DNA from: Sulfopaludibacter sp035606355
GTDB taxonomy: Bacteria > Acidobacteriota > Terriglobia > Bryobacterales > Bryobacteraceae
Direction of reading: 5' to 3'
Assembly (NCBI GenBank): GCA_035606355.1
Contig: DATNFO010000061.1
Span: 186,001-250,000, forward strand
Length of the DNA: 64,000 nt
Made by a program: the position numbers and the translations under genes. The notes beneath the pieces are model-generated. The model was not told where the DNA came from and did not search any database. It saw only the letters and a program-made list of their open reading frames with translations. Below, piece by piece: positions 35,292 through 44,343 of the stretch (position 1 is its first letter; every line of letters starts with the position of its first letter).

Positions 35292-35321
35292 AAGGGGCGC
35301 CGGCGACCTCCGGTGCCCCTT
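35292..35321 (-). terminator. Terminator-like hairpin upstream of the M28 gene
   Basis: A 12-bp stem (arms 35292-35303 and 35310-35321, one G-T pair) is followed on the minus strand by TTCTCTTTTTC. It lies 65 bases upstream of the M28 start, so it could be a leader attenuator for that gene. No small upstream gene on the minus strand was found for it to end. Confidence 0.5.
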
Positions 35322-35421
35322 CATGCGACCAAAACGCATGCAATCTGGAGTTACTTTCATCATCGCGCCGGGTACCGGGCAACGCTATCCTGTCGGGACA
35401 GTATTGTTATACTGCGCCAGA

Positions 35422-36381
35422 ATGCCCCTTTGGCTTACAGAACACGACGTGCGTGCTGTTCTTCGCATGCCCGCGGTTATCGAAGCGATGGCGCACGCGC
35501 TTCCCGCGTTCTCCGCTCGCGAGGTGGTGCAGCCCGTGCGCACGGCGGTGGAGATTCGCGAGCGTACGTTTTTCGCCAGTATGCCGGCGTACGATGCGGC
35601 GCAGTCGATTCTCGGCGCGAAACTGGTTACCGTAGTGCCGGAAAACGCCGCGCGCAATATGCCCACGCATCTGGCCGCGATCTCACTCTTCGATCCCGCA
35701 ACCGGCGAGCTCATCGCCGTGATGGATGGGCGGCTCATCACCGAAATGCGAACGGCCGCGGTCTCCGCGCTTTCCGTCAAGCACCTCGCGCGCCGCGACG
35801 CGAGTGTGCTCGCGATCATCGGATCGGGCGTGCAAGCGCGCAGCCATATCGAAGCTCTCAAAATGGTGGCGAACTTCGCCGAGGTTCGTGCATGGAGCCC
35901 CACACGAGCACACCTCGAAGCGTTCGCGCAGGAGACCGGCGTCCGAATGGCGGTATCGGCCGAAGCTGCGGTACAGGGCGCCGACGTGATCGTGCTCGCG
36001 ACCACATCCGTGGAACCCGTCATTTCGGATGAGTGGGTAAAACCCGGCGCTCACGTGATCGCCATCGGCGCGTGCCGTCCCACGCAACGGGAGATCGCTC
36101 CGGAAACGGTCGCGCGCGGACGCCTCGTGGTGGATTCGCGCGATGCCGCCGTCCGGGAATCCGGCGACATTGTGATGGGCGTTGAAGAAGGCCGCTTCAC
36201 AGCGGGACACGCCTCCATCGAACTGGGAGACGTGATCGCCGGACGGTCGCCCGGCCGCACGAGTGACACCCAGGTCACGGTCTTCAAATCGCTCGGGCTT
36301 GCGATTGAAGACCTCGCAACCGCGGATGTGGCGTATCGGACCGCACTGGCCGCCGGCCGTGGTTTGCAGGTGTCGTTTTGA
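35422..36381 (+). CDS. Ornithine cyclodeaminase / mu-crystallin family enzyme
   Basis: With the ATG at 35422 the product is 319 residues, normal for the family. It shows LTEHDVRAVLRM at the start, ALKM/MPTHLAAISLFD, the motif MDGRLITEMRTAAVSALS, and the NAD(P)-binding loop LAIIGSGVQARSHIEAL. Known members act on ornithine (giving proline), lysine, ketimines or alanine; substrate here cannot be told from the sequence. An in-frame extension to 35263 exists but is not family-like. Its stop overlaps the next start (TTGA), coupling it to the ABC ATPase. Confidence 0.9.
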   Translation: MPLWLTEHDVRAVLRMPAVIEAMAHALPAFSAREVVQPVRTAVEIRERTFFASMPAYDAAQSILGAKLVTVVPENAARNMPTHLAAISLFDPATGELIAVMDGRLITEMRTAAVSALSVKHLARRDASVLAIIGSGVQARSHIEALKMVANFAEVRAWSPTRAHLEAFAQETGVRMAVSAEAAVQGADVIVLATTSVEPVISDEWVKPGAHVIAIGACRPTQREIAPETVARGRLVVDSRDAAVRESGDIVMGVEEGRFTAGHASIELGDVIAGRSPGRTSDTQVTVFKSLGLAIEDLATADVAYRTALAAGRGLQVSF

Positions 36382-37157
36382 CGCCGCTCATCGAACTCGT
36401 CAACGTCACCGTGCAGCGGGGCACTCGCATTGTTCTGGATTCCGTATCGCTTACCATCGGCCAGCGGGAAAGCGTCGCGATCCTCGGTCCGAACGGCTCC
36501 GGCAAATCGACGCTGATCAAACTCATCTCGCGCGATCTCTACCCGCTGTTGAAAGCGGAGCCCACCAGTTTGCGGATTCTCGGGCGCGATCGCTGGAATC
36601 TATTCGAGCTCCGCAACCGTCTCGGCCTGGTTTCGAACGATTGGATGGCGATGTGCACGCGCGACTATTCGGGCTACGAAATGGTTCTCTCCGGTTTTTT
36701 CGGCAGCGTCGGCGTGTGGCCGTATCATGAGGTCACGCCGGCCATGGAAGAGAAGGCGCATGAGGTCATGCAGACGCTCGAAATCGAGCACCTCGCGCGG
36801 CGCGGAGTGAACGAAATGTCGAGCGGCGAGGCGCGGCGTATTCTGATCGGCCGGGCGCTGGTGCACGATCCCGAAGCGCTGGTGCTCGACGAGCCCACCA
36901 CCAGCCTGGATCTTCACGCCACGCGCGAGCTCCGCGAAATTCTTCGCAAGCTCGCGCAATCGGGAATGGGAATCGTGATGGTGACGCACCATCTTCCGGA
37001 CATCATTCCCGAAATGGAACGGGTCATCGCGATCCGGCAGGGTCGCGTGTATCGGGACGGGCCGAAAGACGAAGTGCTGCAGCGCGAGCCGCTAGCGCAC
37101 CTGTTTGGTACAGACGTGGAAGTTTTCAAAAAAGACGCGTACTACCATGCGTTGTAA
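36378..37157 (+). CDS. Lone ABC-type ATPase (YlmA/ModF-like)
   Basis: This 259-residue single-domain ATPase starts at a TTG overlapping the upstream stop. It carries Walker A GPNGSGKST (~38-46), Walker B ALVLDEPT, and a switch His in VMVTHHLPD. The signature is MSSGEARR rather than LSGGQ, as in the YlmA/ModF-like subgroup. No permease gene is adjacent, so it may act with a distant partner or outside transport. Coupling to an amino acid enzyme suggests a linked but unknown task. Confidence 0.88.
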   Translation: MTPLIELVNVTVQRGTRIVLDSVSLTIGQRESVAILGPNGSGKSTLIKLISRDLYPLLKAEPTSLRILGRDRWNLFELRNRLGLVSNDWMAMCTRDYSGYEMVLSGFFGSVGVWPYHEVTPAMEEKAHEVMQTLEIEHLARRGVNEMSSGEARRILIGRALVHDPEALVLDEPTTSLDLHATRELREILRKLAQSGMGIVMVTHHLPDIIPEMERVIAIRQGRVYRDGPKDEVLQREPLAHLFGTDVEVFKKDAYYHAL

Positions 37158-37221
37158 CGTCAGCCGGGTCGTGAAGAAATCCGGCTGTTGTTCTCGTGGC
37201 GCTCCATTCTCCTTTTCAATG

Positions 37222-37465
37222 CCTTTCACCGCTCCCTCACGGTCGCGGCTCCGTTAGTAAAATCAACCCACATACGGAGCCGTGACCGTAAGGGAGCGGT
37301 AAAAGGTGCCGGGGATGCGAGTGTGTGAATGGTCAAAAAAGAAATTCGATATTTTTTCACAGCCTCGGAAGCGAGCGGTAAACGGTGCCGAGGAGATGCG
37401 AGTGCGTTGAATGCGTCAAGAAAGCAATTCGATATTTTTTCACACCACCGTCAAGTAAGCGTAAA
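37222..37465. repeat. Composite repeat element, copy 2
   Basis: This has the same plan as the element at 15637-15915: a 33-bp inverted repeat (arms 37222-37254 and 37274-37306, 19-base loop, a few mismatches), then direct units of about 80 bp starting near 37292, 37371 and 37452 and each containing a T-rich block (TTCGATATTTTTTCAC in two). The last unit is decayed. It again fills the gap between two convergent genes. The inner arm ACGGAGCCGTGACCGTAAGG is the same in both copies. Confidence 0.86.
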
Positions 37466-37476
37466 CGCTGCGCTAT

Positions 37477-38454
37477 CTACTGAAACACCAAAGTGCGGCT
37501 GAAGAAGGGCATCACAAAGCCTTGAAAGCGGATTCCCATGGCGCTGGTATGCGTGCCCGAATACACCTCGAACGTGTTCGCGATGCCGTATTTATCGAGA
37601 GCGTCGTGCAGCTTCGCCGTGTCTACCCTGAGCCCGTCCTGATCGCCGACGTCGATGGCGATTGCGCGATACTTCCGCAGGTTGCCAATGTACTGATCCA
37701 GGAACGCCAGCGGAGCATTCGCCGCCCACTTAGCGACGATCTCCGGCTGGACCTCGCCATCCTTCACCGGCAGATCCACATACGTTGGCGGATTCTTCGG
37801 GTCCGGCGACCACGCGGCGGCCGACGCAAGCTGGATTCCTGCCGTGGCCGTCGCAGACGGAGTGCGCGCCGAAAGGCAGCACGGGCTCATGATGTACAGG
37901 CTGCCAAAAACATCGGGATGCTTCATGCCGATGCGCGTCGCGCCGTAGCCGCCCATGGAATGGCCCACGAGTCCGCGACTGGTCCGATTGGGAATCGTCC
38001 GGTAATGCGCGTCGATGTATGCCACCACGTCATGCGCGATGTAGTTCTCGAAGTCGCCCGTGGTCGCCGAACTCGAGTACATCGAACCGCCGTGTATGGT
38101 TTTCGAATCGGGAACCACCACGATCATCTCTTTAGCCCCGAGAGCCACCGCGCCTTCGATTGTCTGCGGAACGTGGATCTCCTGCGACCACTGGGAGGCT
38201 CCGACCGAATAGCCGTGTAGCGCATACACCACCGGATATCGCCGCGTCTTCTTTGCCGCGTAGCTCGCGGGCAAATAGACGATCACCTCGCGGTCCACCG
38301 TATCGCCTTCGAGATTTCCCTCCAAGGCGGCACCGTGCACCCGAATTCGATCCACCGTAAGCGGCTTTGCGCCCGGCACGAGAGGCGGAACCTCATTCTT
38401 CACCTGCGCAAACGCGGCAACAAACGTAAAGAGAACGATCGATAGCTTTGACAT
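37477..38454 (-). CDS. Exported esterase, alpha/beta-hydrolase (esterase D-like)
   Basis: With the ATG at 38454 (a TTG at 38460 is possible) this is 325 residues. A signal peptide (KLSIVLFTFVAAFAQ) leads to a D-type esterase fold: VYALHGYSVGASQW, the nucleophile in GLVGHSMGGYGA (about Ser166), and FEVYSGTHTSAMG containing a likely catalytic His. Relatives hydrolyse acyl esters such as acetyl or feruloyl groups on polysaccharides. It faces the TonB receptor/oligogalacturonate lyase unit across a 242-base divergent gap, so it may deacylate pectic material (inference). Confidence 0.88.
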   Translation of the reverse strand: MSKLSIVLFTFVAAFAQVKNEVPPLVPGAKPLTVDRIRVHGAALEGNLEGDTVDREVIVYLPASYAAKKTRRYPVVYALHGYSVGASQWSQEIHVPQTIEGAVALGAKEMIVVVPDSKTIHGGSMYSSSATTGDFENYIAHDVVAYIDAHYRTIPNRTSRGLVGHSMGGYGATRIGMKHPDVFGSLYIMSPCCLSARTPSATATAGIQLASAAAWSPDPKNPPTYVDLPVKDGEVQPEIVAKWAANAPLAFLDQYIGNLRKYRAIAIDVGDQDGLRVDTAKLHDALDKYGIANTFEVYSGTHTSAMGIRFQGFVMPFFSRTLVFQ

Positions 38455-38696
38455 AAGCAACGACTATCTTAACCTCGTGCCGTTCCGGCGCGTTCTGCCG
38501 TTTTGCATACCAGAACCGCGGGTGACTCTAAACACCTGTGCGGCGCTTGCCGCGTGTGCCGCTAAACATCACAAAGGAGCGTCCCCCGGCGCCGGTGAGG
38601 CACGTGTTGAACTGCAAAACCAGGGGCCGCTCCCGGTTTCCTATTGCGAATTTTCGCGGCGCGTGACAACCTCGCCTGAAATAGGAGGAGATCTCC

Positions 38697-41600
38697 ATGT
38701 TCCGAGTTGCCGCCTGCTTCGCTCTTCTCGCCGCCTCTGCCCTCGCACAGGTCGGCGGAACCGGGTCCATTCAGGGGACCGTTACCGATCCGACCGGCGC
38801 CGTCGTCGCCGGAGCCACTGTAACCGCTGTTAACAATGCCACCGGAGCCGAGACCACGCGCCAGACCACAAGCGCCGGATTCTTTGCGCTGCCGCTGCTC
38901 CCGGCCGGCGAGTACAACGTCAACGTCAAAGCCACGGGCTTCCAGAATTTCACTCAGCAGCACGTAGTTCTGGATGCGCTTCAGGTGATCGGCGTCAATC
39001 CAAAACTGGAAATTGGCGCGGCCAACCAATCAATCACTGTCGAATCTGCTCCCACGACGCTGAAGACGGACGACGTCGCGCTTGGCACTACCATGCAGAA
39101 CGATGTCTATGACTCGCTCCCGCTCGCGATGAATGCTGCCGGCTCTCCGCGCGACCCATCCGCATTCGCCGGTCTCGCCATCGGCGTCAACAGTTACTCG
39201 ACGCAAGCTGCCGGCCCATCCACGGGATCCTTCAACGGCGGACAGACCTATCAAAACGAGGTCTACATCGAAGGCCTCCCGCTCACCAGCGCAGGCACGG
39301 AGGCGGACACGCGCAATCTCGCCTTCGGAGTCTCCGTCGAAGCGGTCGATCAGTTTCAGGTTGAGACGTCCGGCGCCAAAGCGATGTACGAAGGTCAGGG
39401 CGTAGAGAACTACGTGCTGAAGTCCGGCACGAATCAGTTTCACGGCGGGGCCTACGAATACTTCCGCAACACTGCCTTCGATGCGCGCGGTTTCTTCGCG
39501 GCCGTGCTTCCCGTGGATCACCAGAATGAGTTCGGCTTCAACGTCAGCGGGCCCATCAAGAAAAACAAACTGTTCTTCTTCGGCAATTACGATGGGTATC
39601 GCCTGGTCTCGGCGACTACCCCGGTCGGCTACCAGTCGATCCCCACCGCCGCGGAGCGCAGCGGCGATTTCAGCGCCTTCCCGCAAGTCATTTACGATCC
39701 CACCAGCGCCACCGGCACCAACCCGCGCACGCCGTTTTCGGGCAACCGCATACCAAGCAATCTCATCTCGAAAGTCAGCCAGTCCTTTCAGTCGTATCTG
39801 CCGCCGGTGACCAACGGCAACATCACGAATAACTATCTCGCTGTGCTGCCGAGCACGGTCAATAACGACTCGACGAGCGACAAGGTGGATTACAACCTGA
39901 GTGACCGCCATCGCATGTTCGCCCTCTTCTCCACGGGCAAGTACAACTGGCCCGTGGTCGGCAGCCTGACGCCGATCTCCACGTCCACGCTTCCGGTGCC
40001 GTATACCGCGGGACGGAGCGTAATCGAGTACTCCACCGTCGGGCAGATTCACGATTCGTTGAGCATCACACCCACGGTGATGAATCAGTTCAGCGCCTCT
40101 TTGAGCCGCCTCTGGATTCCGCTCACGGACCCCACCGAGGGAGGCAATTATCCAGGAAAAGCGGGCCTCACCGGCCTTCCCGCGGGTTTCGCCAGCACCG
40201 CGTTTCCGGACGTCAGCTTCGGCGGCCAGAACGCTCCGGTGAGCTGGCGCGGCACCAACTCCCACGTCTTCAACGAAGCGCAGAACACCATCGATCTGCA
40301 GAACAACGTGCTGTGGGTGAAGGGCCGGCACAACGTGACCCTCGGCTTCCAATGGCAAAGTCTGCAGGATAACGAAACGTTCGCGCTCAATGGCGCGTTC
40401 ACGTTCTCTAACAACGAGACGGCGCAATTCGTCAACGGCGCGATCAGCCCCAACACCGGCCTGGGTTATGCCAGCTACCTGCTCGGTCTGGTCGATGGCA
40501 GCAGCGTCAGCCAGGCGTCGATTTCCGAGACGGGCGGCCGCTACAAAACTTACGCGTGGTATGTGCAGGACGACTTCAAGGTCAACAGCCGCCTCACTCT
40601 CAATCTGGGACTGCGCTGGGACATCTGGAGTCCCTTCACCGAAGTCGCCAACCGTATGAGCTTCTTCAACCCCGATCTCACAAACCCTGCAGTGGGACTG
40701 CCGGGAGCTTTGCAGTTCGCCGGCAACGGAACGGATAGCTGCCACTGCTCCACTCCCGTGAAGCAGCACAACATCAATCCGGGACCGCGCCTCGGCCTCG
40801 CATACCGTCTCGGGGAGAAGACCGTGATTCGCGCCGCTTACGATATTTTCTACGTGCACGCGGGCGGAGTCGGCGGCCGCACCAACGGACGCCAGGGCCT
40901 CGGACAAGTCGGCTTCAACGGCACCAACGCTCAATCGTCCATCGCCACGGGGCAGGGCGCCTACAACTGGGACAACGGTGTGCCGAATATCGCGCTCGCC
41001 CCGCCGTACATCAACCCGAGCTACGGCATCGGCTTCATTAACGCCGCCACGGCCGCAGCCAACGGCGCGCCCTTCGCCGGACCGAGCACGGCGATCGGCA
41101 TGACGTATGGCGACCCCAACTTCGGCGGGAAAGCGCCGTATTACGAAGATTGGAGCTTCAACGTTCAGCACTCGCTCACCAAGAACATGATGCTCAGCCT
41201 CGCGTACAGCGCCAGCGCCGGACACTGGCTACCGGGCGCGGGCGTGAACGGGCGCTTCACCAACCAGATCCCGGCCAAATATCTGGTGCTGCAAGGTCTG
41301 CTCAGTTCCACGCTCAGTGCCACCACGCTCGCTCAGGTGCAGCAGGTGTTCCCGAGCTTCAATACACCGTTCCCAGGCTTCACCGGCACGGTCGGGCAGG
41401 CGCTGCGGCCGTTCCCGCAGTATGGCGGCATCTCGAACCCGTGGCTGGATGTGGGCAACTCCACGTACAACTCCCTGCAGATCTCGCTGACCCAGCGCTT
41501 CACTCACGGCCTGACGTTCATGTTCAATTACACCTACAGCAAGGAACTGGACGACCTCGCCGCGCCGCGCGACCCCGACAAAGATTTCCTGGAAAAGGCG

Positions 41601-42185
41601 CCCGGCGGGCTCGATCACCCCACCGTGGTCACAGCCACCTGGGTCTACCGCCTGCCATTCGGCAAGGGGCACAACCTGGCCAGCGGGTATAAGGCAGTGA
41701 ATGCCATCATCTCGAACTGGCAGATCTCCGGCATCTTCCTCTATCAGGGAGGCGGCCCGCTCACCATCAACGGAACCTGCACGAGCGGCGGCATTCTGGG
41801 GACGTGTTTCCCTAACTACAACCCCGCCTTCTCCGGCAGCGTCTGGCAGAACGGCACTCCCGGCACCGGAAACATCACCACCACGAGCTACTTGAACAAG
41901 ACCGCCTTCATCGATCCGCTTCCGTATACCGTCGGCAGCATTCCGCGATCGGCGCCCTACGGCTTGTTCGCACCGCACAATGCCGATGTGGACGTCTCCG
42001 TCCGCCGCGAATTCGCGCTTCGCGAACGCGTACGGCTCGCCTTGCAAGCCGACGCGTTCAACGTCAACAACGCGGTGCACTTTAATGCGCCGGCAACGAA
42101 TATCGACGCCGCGAATTTCGGCGTGTTCAGTTCCATGGCCAACACTCCGCGCAAACTTCAGTTTTCCGCTAGAATCACCTTCTAA
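38697..42185 (+). CDS. Oar-like TonB-dependent receptor with carboxypeptidase-regulatory domain
   Basis: This 1162-residue outer-membrane protein has a signal peptide (FRVAACFALLAASALAQ), then an N-terminal carboxypeptidase-regulatory (CarboxypepD_reg-like) domain at ~20-100 (GSIQGTVTDPTGAVVAGATV, LPLLPAGEYNVNVKATGF). A plug region and a long TonB-receptor-type barrel follow, with typical strands (FGFNVSGPIKKNKLFFFGNY, WYVQDDFKVNSRLTLNLGLRW) and the terminal LQFSARITF. A TAGGAGGAGATCTCC ribosome site precedes the ATG. It probably imports large ligands such as oligosaccharides. The next gene starts one base after its stop, so they are translated together. Confidence 0.94.
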   Translation: MFRVAACFALLAASALAQVGGTGSIQGTVTDPTGAVVAGATVTAVNNATGAETTRQTTSAGFFALPLLPAGEYNVNVKATGFQNFTQQHVVLDALQVIGVNPKLEIGAANQSITVESAPTTLKTDDVALGTTMQNDVYDSLPLAMNAAGSPRDPSAFAGLAIGVNSYSTQAAGPSTGSFNGGQTYQNEVYIEGLPLTSAGTEADTRNLAFGVSVEAVDQFQVETSGAKAMYEGQGVENYVLKSGTNQFHGGAYEYFRNTAFDARGFFAAVLPVDHQNEFGFNVSGPIKKNKLFFFGNYDGYRLVSATTPVGYQSIPTAAERSGDFSAFPQVIYDPTSATGTNPRTPFSGNRIPSNLISKVSQSFQSYLPPVTNGNITNNYLAVLPSTVNNDSTSDKVDYNLSDRHRMFALFSTGKYNWPVVGSLTPISTSTLPVPYTAGRSVIEYSTVGQIHDSLSITPTVMNQFSASLSRLWIPLTDPTEGGNYPGKAGLTGLPAGFASTAFPDVSFGGQNAPVSWRGTNSHVFNEAQNTIDLQNNVLWVKGRHNVTLGFQWQSLQDNETFALNGAFTFSNNETAQFVNGAISPNTGLGYASYLLGLVDGSSVSQASISETGGRYKTYAWYVQDDFKVNSRLTLNLGLRWDIWSPFTEVANRMSFFNPDLTNPAVGLPGALQFAGNGTDSCHCSTPVKQHNINPGPRLGLAYRLGEKTVIRAAYDIFYVHAGGVGGRTNGRQGLGQVGFNGTNAQSSIATGQGAYNWDNGVPNIALAPPYINPSYGIGFINAATAAANGAPFAGPSTAIGMTYGDPNFGGKAPYYEDWSFNVQHSLTKNMMLSLAYSASAGHWLPGAGVNGRFTNQIPAKYLVLQGLLSSTLSATTLAQVQQVFPSFNTPFPGFTGTVGQALRPFPQYGGISNPWLDVGNSTYNSLQISLTQRFTHGLTFMFNYTYSKELDDLAAPRDPDKDFLEKAPGGLDHPTVVTATWVYRLPFGKGHNLASGYKAVNAIISNWQISGIFLYQGGGPLTINGTCTSGGILGTCFPNYNPAFSGSVWQNGTPGTGNITTTSYLNKTAFIDPLPYTVGSIPRSAPYGLFAPHNADVDVSVRREFALRERVRLALQADAFNVNNAVHFNAPATNIDAANFGVFSSMANTPRKLQFSARITF

Positions 42186-42186
42186 T

Positions 42187-43515
42187 ATGACCCGGACCCT
42201 GATTCTGCTTGCGGCTGCGCGCTTCCTCAGCGCGCAGTCCCTCCCCACGGACTGGATCGACCCCGATACCGGGCATCGCATCATCCGCTTGTCTACCGAA
42301 GACGGAACGCAGAGCCTCTATTTCAACCAGAACGCGTACACCGCCGATGGCAAGCGCCTCATCGTTACGACGCCGGGTGGAGGAATCTCCACCATTACGC
42401 TGGCAACACGCGAGGTGAAACCGCTGGTGCCGGGCCCGGTTTCGGTGCTAGTCGCCGGGCATAAGAGCGGCGACGTATATTACACCAGGCGCGAGGGCGC
42501 GCCCGGCGGCGGACGCGGGTTCGGCGGACCTGCGACGATCTACGCGACCAACGTCAACACAGGCGCGACGCGCAAGGTTGTCGACCTGCCCGCCGGGCGC
42601 GGCGTCAGCTCGCTGAATGCCGACGAGACGCTCTTGCTCGGCACCTACATCGAAGGTCCGCCGCCCGCCCCACGGCAGCCCGGCGCGGGTCGTGGAACAG
42701 CCGGGCGCGGCGCGAACAACTTCGGTCAGCCGAACTATCAGGCCGCCGGGCCGGATGGCAAGGCGATGACCTACGCCGATGCCAAGGACCTCTCGCTGCA
42801 TAACCAGCTCATGGCCGCGCGCAATGGTCCGCCGCGCGTTCTGTTCGTCGTCAATACCAAGACCGGGGAACTCAAGGATATCTTCAAGGAGAAGGAGTGG
42901 CTAGGGCATCTGCAGTTCTCGCCCACCGATCCGACGCTCATCATGTTCTGCCACGAAGGCACCTGGCATGAGGTGGATCGCATCTGGACCATCAACGCCG
43001 ACGGCAGCAACCTCAAGAAGATCCACACCCGCACGATGAACATGGAGATCGCCGGCCACGAGTTCTTCTCAGCCGATGGCAAAGACATCTGGTACGATCT
43101 GCAAACTCCGCGCGGGCAGGATTTTTGGCTGGCCGGCTACAGAATTGCCGACGGCAAGCGGACGTGGTATCACTTGCAGCGCAACGAGTGGAGCGTTCAC
43201 TTCAATGTCTCCCCGGACGGCACCCTTTTCGCGGGCGATGGCGGCGACAGCGAAATGGTCGCGCGCGCGCCTGACGGAAAGTGGATCTATCTCTTCCGCC
43301 CCGAGCGCGTTCCGGACGTCGCCGGAGTGAAAGCGCCCAACGCCGCCAACCTGATCGACGCGGGTTTCTTCAACGCCGAGAAGTTGGTGAACCTGAAGAA
43401 ACACGACTATCGCCTGGAGCCAAACGTCACCTTCACGCCGGACATGAAATGGATCGTGTTCCGCTCCAACATGCTCGGCCCGGTGCATGTGTTCGCGGTG
43501 CAGATTAAGAAATAG
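42187..43515 (+). CDS. Exported oligogalacturonate lyase-like enzyme (PL22 type)
   Basis: With the ATG at 42187 the product is 442 residues with a short signal peptide (LILLAAARFLSAQ). The fold is a seven-bladed propeller with family-like segments: DWIDPDTGHRIIRLS, SLYFNQNAYTADGKRL, FCHEGTWHEVDRIW (metal/catalytic His region), GHEFFSADGKDIWYD, and WSVHFNVSPDGTLFAGD. PL22 lyases split short oligogalacturonides from pectin into 4-deoxy-L-threo-5-hexosulose uronate. It directly follows the TonB receptor (one base apart), which fits a pectin-oligomer use unit. Substrate is inferred from family and context. Confidence 0.85.
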   Translation: MTRTLILLAAARFLSAQSLPTDWIDPDTGHRIIRLSTEDGTQSLYFNQNAYTADGKRLIVTTPGGGISTITLATREVKPLVPGPVSVLVAGHKSGDVYYTRREGAPGGGRGFGGPATIYATNVNTGATRKVVDLPAGRGVSSLNADETLLLGTYIEGPPPAPRQPGAGRGTAGRGANNFGQPNYQAAGPDGKAMTYADAKDLSLHNQLMAARNGPPRVLFVVNTKTGELKDIFKEKEWLGHLQFSPTDPTLIMFCHEGTWHEVDRIWTINADGSNLKKIHTRTMNMEIAGHEFFSADGKDIWYDLQTPRGQDFWLAGYRIADGKRTWYHLQRNEWSVHFNVSPDGTLFAGDGGDSEMVARAPDGKWIYLFRPERVPDVAGVKAPNAANLIDAGFFNAEKLVNLKKHDYRLEPNVTFTPDMKWIVFRSNMLGPVHVFAVQIKK

Positions 43516-43702
43516 CTTCATCCGCCGGGCTCCTGCCCGGTCCGCTCGGATTTTGTCCCGGCGGATATCGAATGCATCCTGTGCGTCCCCGCTCAACCGT
43601 TCGATTTGAACGGGTACGCCCGGTACCACCCTTCCCGGCCTGGCGCTGACGCCCTATGGCGCGCCGTGTGCTAGTAATAAAGTTAGGGTGATTCCCCGGG
43701 AT

Positions 43703-44332
43703 ATGAAAGCGCTCACTCTACTGTTTTCGTTTGGTTTGATTGCCAGCAACGGAAACGTGGTCACATTCGACAACGGGCCGGCAGGCGTTGAACCCGCTGG
43801 GTGGTCCTTCGCCGCCCCAACCCGCGGGCACGCTCCGCAGTGGCGTGTTTTGAAAGATACGTCCGCGCCCACTCAGCCGAATGTGCTCGCTCAGGTTTCG
43901 CGCGATGGAGACGAACGCCGCTGCCCGATCGCCATTTACGACCGGCTAACAGTCGAAAACGGCGACTTCCAGGTTCGCATCAAGCCCGTGTCAGGACGGG
44001 ATGACCGTTCCGGAGGAGTGGTGTGGCGCTACCAGGACCCGAATAACTATTACCTGGTTCGCGTAAACGCTCTGACGAACGATATTGTCCTGTTTAAGGT
44101 CGAGAAAGGCGTGCGTTCCCAGCTCTCTGCCCCTGTGCCTCACGACATCCCATCGAACGCCTGGAGCATCCTGAAGGTGTCGGTTCGGGGGAACCGCTTT
44201 CAAGTCTACGTGAACCACCGGCGCGTGCTGCAGGGCGTGGATTCCACCTTCCGCGCGCCCGGCAAAGTCGGCCTTTGGACCGCTCCCGATTCCATCACCT
44301 ATTTCGACGATTTCCGCGCGTATCCGAAGTAG
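43703..44332 (+). CDS. Exported concanavalin-like (DUF1080-type) protein
   Basis: The ATG at 43703 gives 209 residues with a signal peptide (KALTLLFSFGLIASNG). The mature part has the laminin/DUF1080-like pattern VTFDNGPAGVEPAGWSF, GGVVWRYQDPNNYYLVRVNA, VYVNHRRVLQGVDSTF, GKVGLWTAPDSITYFDDF. The order of strands matches the C-terminal domain of the zinc finger-membrane protein at 21117-24005. A glycan-binding or lyase-associated role is plausible next to the pectin unit. A GTG at 43688 is an alternative start. Confidence 0.78.
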   Translation: MKALTLLFSFGLIASNGNVVTFDNGPAGVEPAGWSFAAPTRGHAPQWRVLKDTSAPTQPNVLAQVSRDGDERRCPIAIYDRLTVENGDFQVRIKPVSGRDDRSGGVVWRYQDPNNYYLVRVNALTNDIVLFKVEKGVRSQLSAPVPHDIPSNAWSILKVSVRGNRFQVYVNHRRVLQGVDSTFRAPGKVGLWTAPDSITYFDDFRAYPK

Positions 44333-44343
44333 CCGGCCGTTCG

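Noticed and set aside
38477..38696. Frame in the leader of the TonB receptor gene
   Set aside because: It runs into the receptor gene in another frame, with Cys/Arg-rich composition and no ribosome site.
39030..41225. Open frame of 731 codons on the minus strand under the TonB receptor
   Set aside because: The plus strand encodes a recognisable receptor with signal peptide, ribosome site and barrel strands; the reverse frame has no domain pattern.
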